DNA from: Hydrogenophaga sp.
Lineage (GTDB): Bacteria > Pseudomonadota > Gammaproteobacteria > Burkholderiales > Burkholderiaceae_C
DNA length: 64,000 nt
Assembly (NCBI RefSeq): GCF_025699295.1
Contig: NZ_JAILWB010000007.1
Coordinates: 62,001 to 126,000 of the forward strand
Direction: 5' to 3'
Position numbers and translations under genes: made by a program. This document shows, one piece after another, positions 25,085-31,878 of the stretch. The notes under the pieces are model-generated. The model was not told where the DNA came from. It made no database searches and worked only from the letters and a program-made list of their open reading frames with translations. The number at the start of each line of letters is the position of its first letter. Within the stretch, counting starts at the first letter, position 1.

Positions 25085-25723
25085 GTGCAGGAAGACGATG
25101 CGATGAAGGACGAGCTGTTGATCCGCCAGATGGTGGAGCGCTGGGCCGTGTGGCGCGACGCCGGCGACTGGGAGCGTTTCGCCACCGTGTGGCATCCGCA
25201 GGGCGTGATGATGGCCACCTGGTTCCAGGGGCCCTTCGCCGATTTCATCCGTGTGACGCAGGAGGGCTGGGCCAAGGGCGTGAGCATCCTGCATTTCCTG
25301 GGCGGTTCTGCGGTGGAGGTCGCGGGCGACCGCGCCATCGCGCAGACCAAGATGACGATTTCGCAGCGCGGCATGGTGGACGGCGTGGACGGCCCCGTGC
25401 TGTGCGACGTGGTCTGCACCGGCCGGTTCTACGACTTCGTGGTGCGCCATGAAGGCCGGTGGAAGCTGCTGCACCGCCAGCCGATCTACGAGAAGGACCG
25501 CATCGACCCGGTGGATTCGACCGCCGTGCTCGCGCTCGACCAGAAAGCCCTGGCCGCCATGCCCGAGGGCTACCGCCACCTGGCCTACATCCAGACCCGC
25601 ATCGGCTACACGGTGAAGATGGACATGCCCATGCTCAAGGGGCCGGTGGTGGACGAGCTGTACCGGCGCGGCGCGCGCTGGCTCGCCGGTGGCGCGCTCG
25701 AGCGCGAAGTGAACCCGGCCTGA
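25085..25723 (+). CDS. NTF2-like/SnoaL-type protein
   Basis: 212 residues from GTG 25085, with AGGAG about 8 bases upstream; an in-frame ATG six codons later is possible. The first 140 residues fit the cone-shaped NTF2/SnoaL fold (QMVERWAVWRDAGDWERFAT, VWHPQGVMMATWFQGPFADF, GRFYDFVVRHEGRWKLLHRQ). A longer C-terminal tail follows (TRIGYTVKMDMPMLKGPVVD). Members include isomerases, dehydratases and the small subunits of Rieske oxygenases. No Rieske alpha gene is adjacent; the nearest is at 39067. It may be a dehydratase or isomerase of the pathway. Confidence 0.78.
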   Translation: MQEDDAMKDELLIRQMVERWAVWRDAGDWERFATVWHPQGVMMATWFQGPFADFIRVTQEGWAKGVSILHFLGGSAVEVAGDRAIAQTKMTISQRGMVDGVDGPVLCDVVCTGRFYDFVVRHEGRWKLLHRQPIYEKDRIDPVDSTAVLALDQKALAAMPEGYRHLAYIQTRIGYTVKMDMPMLKGPVVDELYRRGARWLAGGALEREVNPA

Positions 25724-25792
25724 TTCCGCGCGGCGGGCCGACGATGCCCGACTGCCTTCTTTTTTCCAACGACAACGACGAGGAGACACGAC

Positions 25793-26803
25793 ATGAACCA
25801 CACCGAAACCAGGCAGCACCTGTTGTCCCGCCGCCAGCTGCTGGGGATCGCACCCTGCGCCGCCTTCGCCGCCACCCTGGCGCCCATGGCCTGGGCGCAG
25901 GCGGATTTCCCGAACCGGCCGATCCGTGTGATCGTGCCGCAGCCGCCCGGTGGTGGTTTTGATTTCGTGGGGCGCCAGCTCGCCGAGCGGCTGGCCAAGG
26001 GCATCGGCCAGGCCGTGGTGGTGGAGAACCGCACTGGTTCGGGCACCCTGGTGGGCACAGACGCGGCGGCCAAGGCCGCGCCCGACGGCTACACGCTGCT
26101 GACGGGATCGGTATCCAACATGGTGCTGAACATGGGCCTGTACAAGCAGCTGTCGTACGACAGCCTGAAGGACTTCGAGCCCGTGGGCCTGGCGGTGAGC
26201 TACAGCTACACCCTGGTGGCGCGCAACGGCATGCCGTTCAACAACCTGGCCGAGCTGGTGGCCTACGCCAAGGCCAACCCGGGCAAGCTGACCTACGCCT
26301 CCGCCGGCAACGGTTCAGGCCAGCATGTGCTGGCAGCGGCCCTGTGGAACCAGGCCGGCGTGGACGTGGTGCACGTGCCGTACCGTGGCGCGCAGGCCGC
26401 CTACGCCGACCTGCTGGGCGACCGCGTGGACCTGTTCTTCGACCTCACGCCCACCACGCGCGGCCATGTGGAGTCGGGCAAGCTCAAGGCGATCGCGGTC
26501 TCTGGCGCCGAGCGCAATGCCCTGCAGCCGAACGTGCCGACCATCAACGAGTCCGGTGTGGTCCAGCTTGATCTGGAGTCCTGGTTCGGCTATTTCGCGC
26601 CCAGCAAGACGCCGGCCGACGCACTGGAGCGCCTGCGCACGGAACTGGCGAAGGTGATTGCCACGCCCGAGCTGCAGGAGACCTTCCGCAAGGCCGGTGG
26701 CACGCCCATGAAGGTGAGCGTGAGCCAGGCCCGCACCATGCTGCAGCGCGACGTCACGCGCTGGACCGGCCTGATCCGCGCGGCCAACATCAGCCTGGAT
26801 TGA
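25793..26803 (+). CDS. Bug/TctC-type tripartite tricarboxylate receptor, 1
   Basis: 336 residues. A Tat-like signal (SRRQLLGIAPCAAFAATLAP) ends near AWAQADFPNRP. The mature part has the Bug family pattern: IRVIVPQPPGGGFDFVGRQL, VENRTGSGTLVGTDAAAKAA and VDVVHVPYRGAQAAYADLLG. Bug proteins are periplasmic binders of carboxylates, aromatic acids or amides, and usually lack a cognate membrane gene nearby, as here. Probably a receptor or sensor for the growth substrate or a relative. Confidence 0.9.
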   Translation: MNHTETRQHLLSRRQLLGIAPCAAFAATLAPMAWAQADFPNRPIRVIVPQPPGGGFDFVGRQLAERLAKGIGQAVVVENRTGSGTLVGTDAAAKAAPDGYTLLTGSVSNMVLNMGLYKQLSYDSLKDFEPVGLAVSYSYTLVARNGMPFNNLAELVAYAKANPGKLTYASAGNGSGQHVLAAALWNQAGVDVVHVPYRGAQAAYADLLGDRVDLFFDLTPTTRGHVESGKLKAIAVSGAERNALQPNVPTINESGVVQLDLESWFGYFAPSKTPADALERLRTELAKVIATPELQETFRKAGGTPMKVSVSQARTMLQRDVTRWTGLIRAANISLD

Positions 26804-26825
26804 GCGCCCACCGTTTTCCTTTCCT

Positions 26826-26848
26826 TCTCTCTCTCTCTCTCTCTCTCT
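26826..26848 (+). repeat. (TC)n dinucleotide tract
   Basis: An uninterrupted run of 11 TC units plus a T lies 11 bases before the nitroreductase ATG, where a ribosome site should be. In the frame of an upstream TTG (26800) it would encode repeated Leu-Ser. Such tracts are prone to slipped-strand changes. Confidence 0.9.
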
Positions 26849-26859
26849 TCCACATCACC

Positions 26860-27444
26860 ATGACCATCGACGCGAAAGCCCTTGACCAGATCTTCCTCAA
26901 GGCGCGCACCGCCAACGGCTTCATCGACAAACCCGTGCCCGACGAGCTGCTGCGGCAGGTCTACGACATTGCCCGCATGGGACCAACCTCGATGAACACG
27001 CAGCCCACGCGCTATGTGTTCCTGAAGACGGCCGGGTCGCGAGCGCGCCTGCTGCCCGCGCTCACGCCGGGCAACCTGGACAAGACGCGCGCCGCGCCGG
27101 TGACGGTGATCGTGGCCACCGACACGCGCTTCTATGAGTTCATGCCCAAGGTGTGGCACCGCGAGGGCGCGAAGGAAAACTTCGAGGGCAACCCGGCGCT
27201 GGCCGAGGCCACGGCCACGCGCAACGGCACGCTGGGCGGCGCCTACTTCATCATCGCCGCGCGCGCGCTCGGGCTGGACTGCGGGCCCATGAGCGGCGTG
27301 GACCTGGCCAAGGTGAACGCGGAGTTTTTTCCCGACGGGCGCTGGCGCGCCAATTTCCTCATCAACCTGGGCTACGGCGACGACGCCAAGCTGTTCGATC
27401 GCAATGCGCGGCTGGGGTTTGACGAGGCGTGCCAGGTGCTCTGA
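26860..27444 (+). CDS. Nitroreductase-family protein, RutE-like (malonic semialdehyde reductase type)
   Basis: 194 residues from ATG 26860; a TTG at 26800 extends the frame through the TC tract. The FMN-binding nitroreductase fold is shown by FLKARTANGFIDKPVPDELL, ARMGPTSMNTQPTRYVFLKT and the SGVDLAKVNAEFFPDGRWRA-NFLINLGYGDD end. This is the pattern of RutE, which reduces malonic semialdehyde to 3-hydroxypropionate in pyrimidine breakdown. Here, last in the dioxygenase-TRAP operon, it may reduce a semialdehyde or enone intermediate. It ends at the structured repeat pair. Confidence 0.82.
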   Translation: MTIDAKALDQIFLKARTANGFIDKPVPDELLRQVYDIARMGPTSMNTQPTRYVFLKTAGSRARLLPALTPGNLDKTRAAPVTVIVATDTRFYEFMPKVWHREGAKENFEGNPALAEATATRNGTLGGAYFIIAARALGLDCGPMSGVDLAKVNAEFFPDGRWRANFLINLGYGDDAKLFDRNARLGFDEACQVL

Positions 27445-27472
27445 GCGTTGTTGCGCGCTGCCGCCTCGCGAC

Positions 27473-27679
27473 GAGGGGCAGGGCTCTGCCGCCGAGGGCT
27501 TCAGGTGCGTGGCCCGGTGCAATGCACCGGGTACCCTGCGGTGCTCGCTGCCCGGGGCGATCGCGCAAACTCGCTTCGCTCAGACATGCGCGATCGACCG
27601 CGCGTGCCGCGCGGCAACCCCGGTCAACTGCGCTCCTCGGCCACGCACAGGCGCCCCCGGCGGCAGAGCCCGGCCCCTC
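27473..27679 (-). ncRNA. Structured repeat element, copy A (unnamed; RNA or DNA palindrome)
   Basis: Read on the minus strand. A basal stem pairs 27473-27494 with 27658-27679 (21 of 22 positions) and continues inward. Then come an 8-bp stem (27505-27512/27641-27648), the motif CCGAGGAGCGCAG (27640-27628) and a 6-bp stem CCGGGG/CCCCGG (27623-27618/27557-27552). A GC hairpin with GCA loop follows, then a 10-bp hairpin (27596-27587/27567-27558) with a 19-nt loop. Last are GAGCACCGCAGGG (27546-27534) and a 9-bp hairpin (27531-27523/27521-27513). Copy B shares the motifs and order, not the stem sequences. I do not recognise a named family. Open frames across it look like artefacts. Confidence 0.7.
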
Positions 27680-27691
27680 TGGACGACCTTG

Positions 27692-27703
27692 TTGGCGCGC
27701 CAA
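27692..27703. repeat. Palindrome at the centre of the element pair
   Basis: TTGGCGCGCCAA, a perfect 12-bp palindrome, sits in the 34-base gap between copies A and B, within a base of the midpoint of the whole inverted block. It could be the tip of a cruciform formed by the two copies, a protein site or a junction scar. Confidence 0.6.
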
Positions 27704-27713
27704 AGCCTCCCTC

Positions 27714-27921
27714 GTCAGGGATGGGCACAGGGTCTTGGCGGCGCATGTGCGGCGCCGAGGAGCGCAGGGGACTCAGGTAGCCGCGCGCAGCGCGGTCAAG
27801 TTCGCATGTTTGAGCGAAGCGAGTTTGCGAACTTGCCTGAGGCCGAGAGCACCGCAGGGCAGTCCTCGCGCAGCGAGGGCCGCTGCATTCAAGCCGTCAA
27901 GGCCCTGTGCCCATCCCTGAC
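27714..27921 (+). ncRNA. Structured repeat element, copy B (unnamed; RNA or DNA palindrome)
   Basis: Read on the plus strand, 208 nt. The basal stem 27714-27742/27893-27921 pairs over 29 positions with two G-T pairs. A second stem is 27745-27753/27879-27888 with a bulge. Then come CCGAGGAGCGCAG (27755-27767), stem CTCAGG/CCTGAG (27772-27777/27836-27841), hairpin CCGCGC-GCA-GCGCGG (27781-27795) and a 10-bp hairpin (27797-27806/27826-27835). The last hairpin's 19-nt loop matches copy A at 18 of 19 bases. GAGCACCGCAGGG (27847-27859) and hairpin CCTCGC-GCA-GCGAGG (27864-27878) follow. Stems differ from copy A yet pair, which implies selection for structure. It lies 27 bases from the LysR stop. 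Confidence 0.7.
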
Positions 27922-27948
27922 ATGCCAACCCGCCATGGCAGAAGGCCA

Positions 27949-28836
27949 TCACCCCGCATGCCCCGACGCAGCCCGCCGGATCACGGACGCCATGTGTTTG
28001 ACCGTTGGCGAGCGGTTGCCACCCTTTTTCCACAGCAGGCCGGGCGTGCGGATCGGCGTCGGGTCTTCCAGCGGCACCATGCGCAGACCGGCCGACGGCG
28101 AGACGGCGGTCTCCGCGATGATGCCGGCCAGGTCGGTCTGGCGGATGAGTTCGAGCATGGGTGCGATCGAGTTGAGCTGCGCGATCACCAGCGGCTGCGC
28201 GCCCGCGGCCTCGAAGCAGTCGTCCAGCAGCTTGCGGGTGGAGAACTGCGGTGGCAGCAGCACCATGCGGCAGCGGTTGAGTTCGATCATGCGCACGCGC
28301 CGCCGCTTCGCGAAAGGGTGCTTGTCGGCCACCACCAGGCGCAGTTCCTCGTTGTAGAGCGGCTCGAACCACAGCTCGGGTCGGTCCTGCGGCCGGTACG
28401 ACACACCCAGATCCAGGTGGCCGCTGGCGATGCGCCGGGCGATCAGCTCGGCCGAGAGCTCCTCGACCGTCACGCGCATGCCGGGGTGGTAGGCCAGGAA
28501 GGACGACACGCACAGCGGCACCAACCGCGTGTTGAAGCTGTGCGTGGTGCCGATGCGCAGCTCGCCCGAGATGGCCTCCGGTTCGCGGCTGAGCGCCTGC
28601 AGGCCCCGGTCGATCTGCTGCAGCGCCGGCACCAGGTGGCTGCGCAGCATCTCGCCCGCCTCGGTCAGCGCTACACGCTTGTGGCCGCGGTCGAACAGCA
28701 CCAGGCCCAGTTCCTCCTCCAGCTGCCGGATCTGGTGCGACAGGGTGGATTGCGTCACGTGCAGGCGTTCGGCCGCGCGCGTGAAGTTGAGCGTGTCGGC
28801 CACGGCGTCGAAATAGCGGACGTGTCTGAGTTCCAT
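27949..28836 (-). CDS. LysR-family regulator, divergent from the second hydroxyquinol dioxygenase
   Basis: 295 residues from ATG 28836 (MELRHVRYFDAVADTLNFTR), the standard LysR start; in-frame Met codons further upstream would lie across the operator. HTH: RAAERLHVTQSTLSHQIRQL. The effector domain begins LRIGTTHSFNTRLVPLCVSS. The closest family pattern is CynR/CbbR/BenM-like. It is transcribed away from the dioxygenase at 28946, with a perfect palindrome in the gap. It probably activates the second module in response to a ring-cleavage intermediate. Confidence 0.9.
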   Translation of the reverse strand: MELRHVRYFDAVADTLNFTRAAERLHVTQSTLSHQIRQLEEELGLVLFDRGHKRVALTEAGEMLRSHLVPALQQIDRGLQALSREPEAISGELRIGTTHSFNTRLVPLCVSSFLAYHPGMRVTVEELSAELIARRIASGHLDLGVSYRPQDRPELWFEPLYNEELRLVVADKHPFAKRRRVRMIELNRCRMVLLPPQFSTRKLLDDCFEAAGAQPLVIAQLNSIAPMLELIRQTDLAGIIAETAVSPSAGLRMVPLEDPTPIRTPGLLWKKGGNRSPTVKHMASVIRRAASGHAG

Positions 28837-28852
28837 GGCATATCCCATTTGC

Positions 28853-28873
28853 ATCATCGATGACATCGATGAT
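28853..28873. promoter_or_regulatory. Perfect 21-bp dyad, likely LysR operator
   Basis: ATCATCGATG-A-CATCGATGAT is a perfect inverted repeat around one base, 16 bases upstream of the LysR start codon and 73 bases upstream of the dioxygenase. It contains the T-N11-A core typical of LysR recognition sites. Its position suits both autorepression and activation of the divergent operon. Confidence 0.75.
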
Positions 28874-28945
28874 AGCGGTCGAAAAACATCACTTCCATCG
28901 CCACCACCAATTCCCTAGACTGCCCCCACAACAAGGAGACAAGCC

Positions 28946-29842
28946 ATGGCTCAACTCGAAGCCGACGACATCACACAGGCGGTCCTGGACCGCATGACCG
29001 ACTGCCAGGACCCCCGCTTCAAGCAGGTGATGACGGCACTGGTGCGCCACGCCCACGCCTTCGTGCGCGAGGTCGAACTCAGCGAGAGCGAATGGATGGA
29101 GGCCATCGGTTTCCTCACCGCCACCGGCAAGACCTGCGACGACAAGCGCCAGGAGTTCATCCTGCTGTCGGACACGCTGGGCATCTCCATGCTGGTGGTG
29201 GCCCTCAACCAGCTCAAGGCGGCGCGCGCGTTCGAGGCGCGTGGCGCCAGCGCGGTCAAGCCGACCGAAGCGACCGTCCAGGGCCCCTTCTACTGGGAGG
29301 GCGCGCCCGAGATGGCGCTGGGCAGCGACATCGGAGAAGAAATGCCGGGCGAGCCGGCCTACTACCACGGCGTGGTGACCGACACCGAAGGCCGGCCCAT
29401 CGCCAACTGCTGCCTGGACGTGTGGTCCGGTGACGGCGACGGCGTCTACGACATGCAGATGGGCGACGACGCGGGCATGCGGCTGCGCGCGCGCTTCCAC
29501 AGCGACGATCAGGGCCGCTACCGCTTCTGGTCGATCAAGCCCTCGTTCTACCCGGTGCCCGACGACGGCCCGGTGGGGGCCATGTTGCGCCGCATGGGGC
29601 GGCATCCGAACCGCCCCGGCCACATCCATATGAAGGTGTACGCGCCCGGCCACCAGACCGTAACCACCCACCTGTTCGTGGCCGACAGCCCCTACCTCGA
29701 TTCGGACGCCGTCTTCGGCGTGCGCAACAGCCTGATCGTGCCGTTCGCGCGGCACGCGCCCGGCACCGCGCCAGACGGCCGCCAGATGAGCGTGCCGTAC
29801 CACAGCGCCACCTACGACTTCCGCCTCGTGCCGCAGGCCTGA
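28946..29842 (+). CDS. Hydroxyquinol 1,2-dioxygenase (intradiol), copy 2
   Basis: 298 residues from ATG 28946 with AGGAG upstream. N-terminal domain ITQAVLDRMTDCQDPRFKQV and RQEFILLSDTLGISMLVVAL, strongly resembling copy 1. Fe3+ ligands are Tyr168 (DGVYDMQ), Tyr202 (PSFYPVPDDGP), His226 and His228 (HPNRPGHIHM). A longer C-terminus follows the core. Compared with copy 1 it has an insertion near residue 95 (LKAARAFEARGAS) and differs around the active site, so the two may prefer differently substituted trihydroxybenzenes. It heads the second operon. Confidence 0.88.
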   Translation: MAQLEADDITQAVLDRMTDCQDPRFKQVMTALVRHAHAFVREVELSESEWMEAIGFLTATGKTCDDKRQEFILLSDTLGISMLVVALNQLKAARAFEARGASAVKPTEATVQGPFYWEGAPEMALGSDIGEEMPGEPAYYHGVVTDTEGRPIANCCLDVWSGDGDGVYDMQMGDDAGMRLRARFHSDDQGRYRFWSIKPSFYPVPDDGPVGAMLRRMGRHPNRPGHIHMKVYAPGHQTVTTHLFVADSPYLDSDAVFGVRNSLIVPFARHAPGTAPDGRQMSVPYHSATYDFRLVPQA

Positions 29843-29873
29843 GGTGCATGCACACCCCCCAACGGAGAACCCC

Positions 29874-30689
29874 TTGAAGATTGGCAAGGCCACCGTGCCC
29901 CATTCGGCGATCTGCGCCCACAACCCCGATGCCATCGTGGTGCGTGGCCAGGACCTGTGCCAGGACCTGATCGGCCAGGTGAATTTCGCCGACTACTTCT
30001 ACCTGCTGCTCACCGGCCAACGGCCCGACGCGCCAGCCAGCGCCGTGCTCAACGCCACCCTGGTGGCGATCGCCGAGCACGGCCTGGTGCCCAGCGTGCA
30101 GGCCGCGCGCATGACACTGGCCGCCGCGCCCGACGCGCTGCAGGGCGCGGTGGCAGCCGGCATCCTGGGCTGTGGCTCGGTGATCCTGGGCGCGTCCGAA
30201 ACCGCCGGGCGCCTGTTCGACGAGATCCACCGCGCAGCCCCTGCGCACGGCGACGACCTGCGGGCGACCGCGCGCGCCGTGGTGGGCGAGTGGCGTGCGC
30301 GCAAGCAGGCCGTGCCCGGTTACGGCCACCCCGTGCACAAGGACCGCGACCCGCGCGTGGCCGCGTTGTTCCGGGTGTCAAAGCAGGCCGGAGGCGGGCA
30401 ACGTTTCGTGCAGATCGCCGAAGCGGTCGAGGCCGTGCTGCCCGAGGTGCTGGGCAAGGCGCTCAAGCTCAACGTGTCGGCCGCCATCCCCGCGGTGCTG
30501 CTGGGCGTGGGCTTCCCGCTCAATGCGCTCAAGGGCGTGCCCATGCTGGCGCGCTGCGCCGGGCTGATCGCCCACATGAGCGAGGAGCTGGAGCAGCCCA
30601 TCGGCTTCGCGCTGTCGTACCAGGCCACGCGCGAGCAGCGCTACACCGGCAGCGTGCCGGCCGGCTTCGTACCCGACCAGAAGCTGTGA
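29874..30689 (+). CDS. Citryl-CoA lyase/citrate synthase-like protein
   Basis: 271 residues from TTG 29874, with CGGAG 6 bases upstream; a GTG at 29844 is in frame but lacks that spacing. It is the short citrate-synthase-fold form. LTGQRPDAPASAVLNATLVA and EHGLVPSVQAARMTLAAAPD include the first catalytic His region, and the second lies in VPGYGHPVHKDRDPR. IGFALSYQATREQRYTGSVP carries the Arg/substrate end. Full synthases are about 430 residues; this length fits citryl-CoA lyases that only cleave. It is placed before a CaiB-type CoA-transferase, suggesting that an activated hydroxy-acid is made and split. Confidence 0.78.
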   Translation: MKIGKATVPHSAICAHNPDAIVVRGQDLCQDLIGQVNFADYFYLLLTGQRPDAPASAVLNATLVAIAEHGLVPSVQAARMTLAAAPDALQGAVAAGILGCGSVILGASETAGRLFDEIHRAAPAHGDDLRATARAVVGEWRARKQAVPGYGHPVHKDRDPRVAALFRVSKQAGGGQRFVQIAEAVEAVLPEVLGKALKLNVSAAIPAVLLGVGFPLNALKGVPMLARCAGLIAHMSEELEQPIGFALSYQATREQRYTGSVPAGFVPDQKL

Positions 30690-30699
30690 GGCACACGGC

Positions 30700-31878
30700 A
30701 TGACCCAGGTACTCAAAGGTCTGCGTGTCGTCGAGCACGGCACCTTCATCACCGGCCCGGCCGCTTCCATGGTGCTGGCCGACATGGGCGCCGAGGTGGT
30801 CAAGGTGGAACTGCCCGGCACCGGCGACCCGTTCCGAGCCTTCAAGGGCGGCCTGTACAGCCCGCACTACCAGACCTACAACCGCAACAAGCACAGCGTC
30901 GCGCTGGACACACGCAAGGACGCGGACCGCGAGACCTTCGACAAGCTCGTGGCCGGCGCGGACGTGTACATCCAGAACTTCCGGCCCGGCTTTGCCGCGC
31001 AGATCCACGCGGGCGAGGAGCGCCTGCGCGCGCTCAACCCGCGCCTGATCTACTGCGCCATCAGCGGTTTCGGGCAGGACGGCCCGGCCGCCGCGCGCCC
31101 GAGCTACGACACCGTGGCCCAGGCCGCCAGCGGCTACCTGCGCCTGCTGGTGAACCCGGCCAACCCGCGCGTCGTCGGACCGGCGATCGCCGACGCCATG
31201 ACCGGCTACTACGCCGCCTTCGGCATCCTGGGCGCGCTGCACGAGCGCCACGCCACCGGGCACGGGCGCCTGGTGGAGGTGTCGATGTTCGAGGCCATGG
31301 CGCATTTCAACCTGGACGCCTTCACCCACCTGTTCTCGGAGGGCGAAGTCATGGGCCCCTACAGCCGGCCCAGCGTATCGCAGAGCTACGTGCTCGAATG
31401 CGCCTGCGGCGACTGGATCGCGCTGCACATGTCCTCGCCCGAGAAGTTCTGGCAGGGCCTGGCGGTGGCGATGGACAAGCCCGACATCTTCGATGACGAG
31501 CGCTTTTGCGACCGCTTCGCGCGCATCGCCAACCAGGACGCGCTCATCGTCGTCCTGCGCGACATCTTCAAGCGCCGCCCGCGCGCCGAATGGTGCGAAC
31601 GCCTGCTGGCGCAGGACGTGCCGCACGCGCCCATGTACCGCACCGATGAGGTGCCCGACGACCCGCAGGCCCGGCACTTGCAGCTGTTCGTGGACACGCA
31701 GCACCCGACGATGGGCGCCTCGCGCACGGTGCGCTCGCCCATCAGCTTCGACGGCGAGCGTTGCCTGCACGTGAACCCGCCACCCACCCTGGGCGAGCAC
31801 AACGCCCTGTTCGCCAATGGCTGGCCGGCGGCCGGCACCGGTGACACCAACACCCCACCCAAGAAGGAGACTGCATGA
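30700..31878 (+). CDS. CaiB/BaiF-family CoA-transferase
   Basis: 392 residues. Class III CoA-transferase features: LKGLRVVEHGTFITGPAASM, VLADMGAEVVKVELPGTGDP, YNRNKHSVALDTRKDADRET and the catalytic Asp in GPAIADAMTGYYAAFGILGA. These enzymes move CoA between carboxylates through an aspartyl anhydride, without a covalent Glu-CoA. It overlaps the next Bug gene by ATGA. With the lyase-like gene before it, it could activate a carboxylate derived from an aromatic or branched acid; the acyl group is unknown. Confidence 0.87.
   Translation: MTQVLKGLRVVEHGTFITGPAASMVLADMGAEVVKVELPGTGDPFRAFKGGLYSPHYQTYNRNKHSVALDTRKDADRETFDKLVAGADVYIQNFRPGFAAQIHAGEERLRALNPRLIYCAISGFGQDGPAAARPSYDTVAQAASGYLRLLVNPANPRVVGPAIADAMTGYYAAFGILGALHERHATGHGRLVEVSMFEAMAHFNLDAFTHLFSEGEVMGPYSRPSVSQSYVLECACGDWIALHMSSPEKFWQGLAVAMDKPDIFDDERFCDRFARIANQDALIVVLRDIFKRRPRAEWCERLLAQDVPHAPMYRTDEVPDDPQARHLQLFVDTQHPTMGASRTVRSPISFDGERCLHVNPPPTLGEHNALFANGWPAAGTGDTNTPPKKETA

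Noticed and set aside
27404..28357. Several long frames across 27.4-28.4 kb on both strands
   Set aside because: They cross the structured repeats and the LysR gene, have repetitive Arg/Ala composition and no ribosome site.
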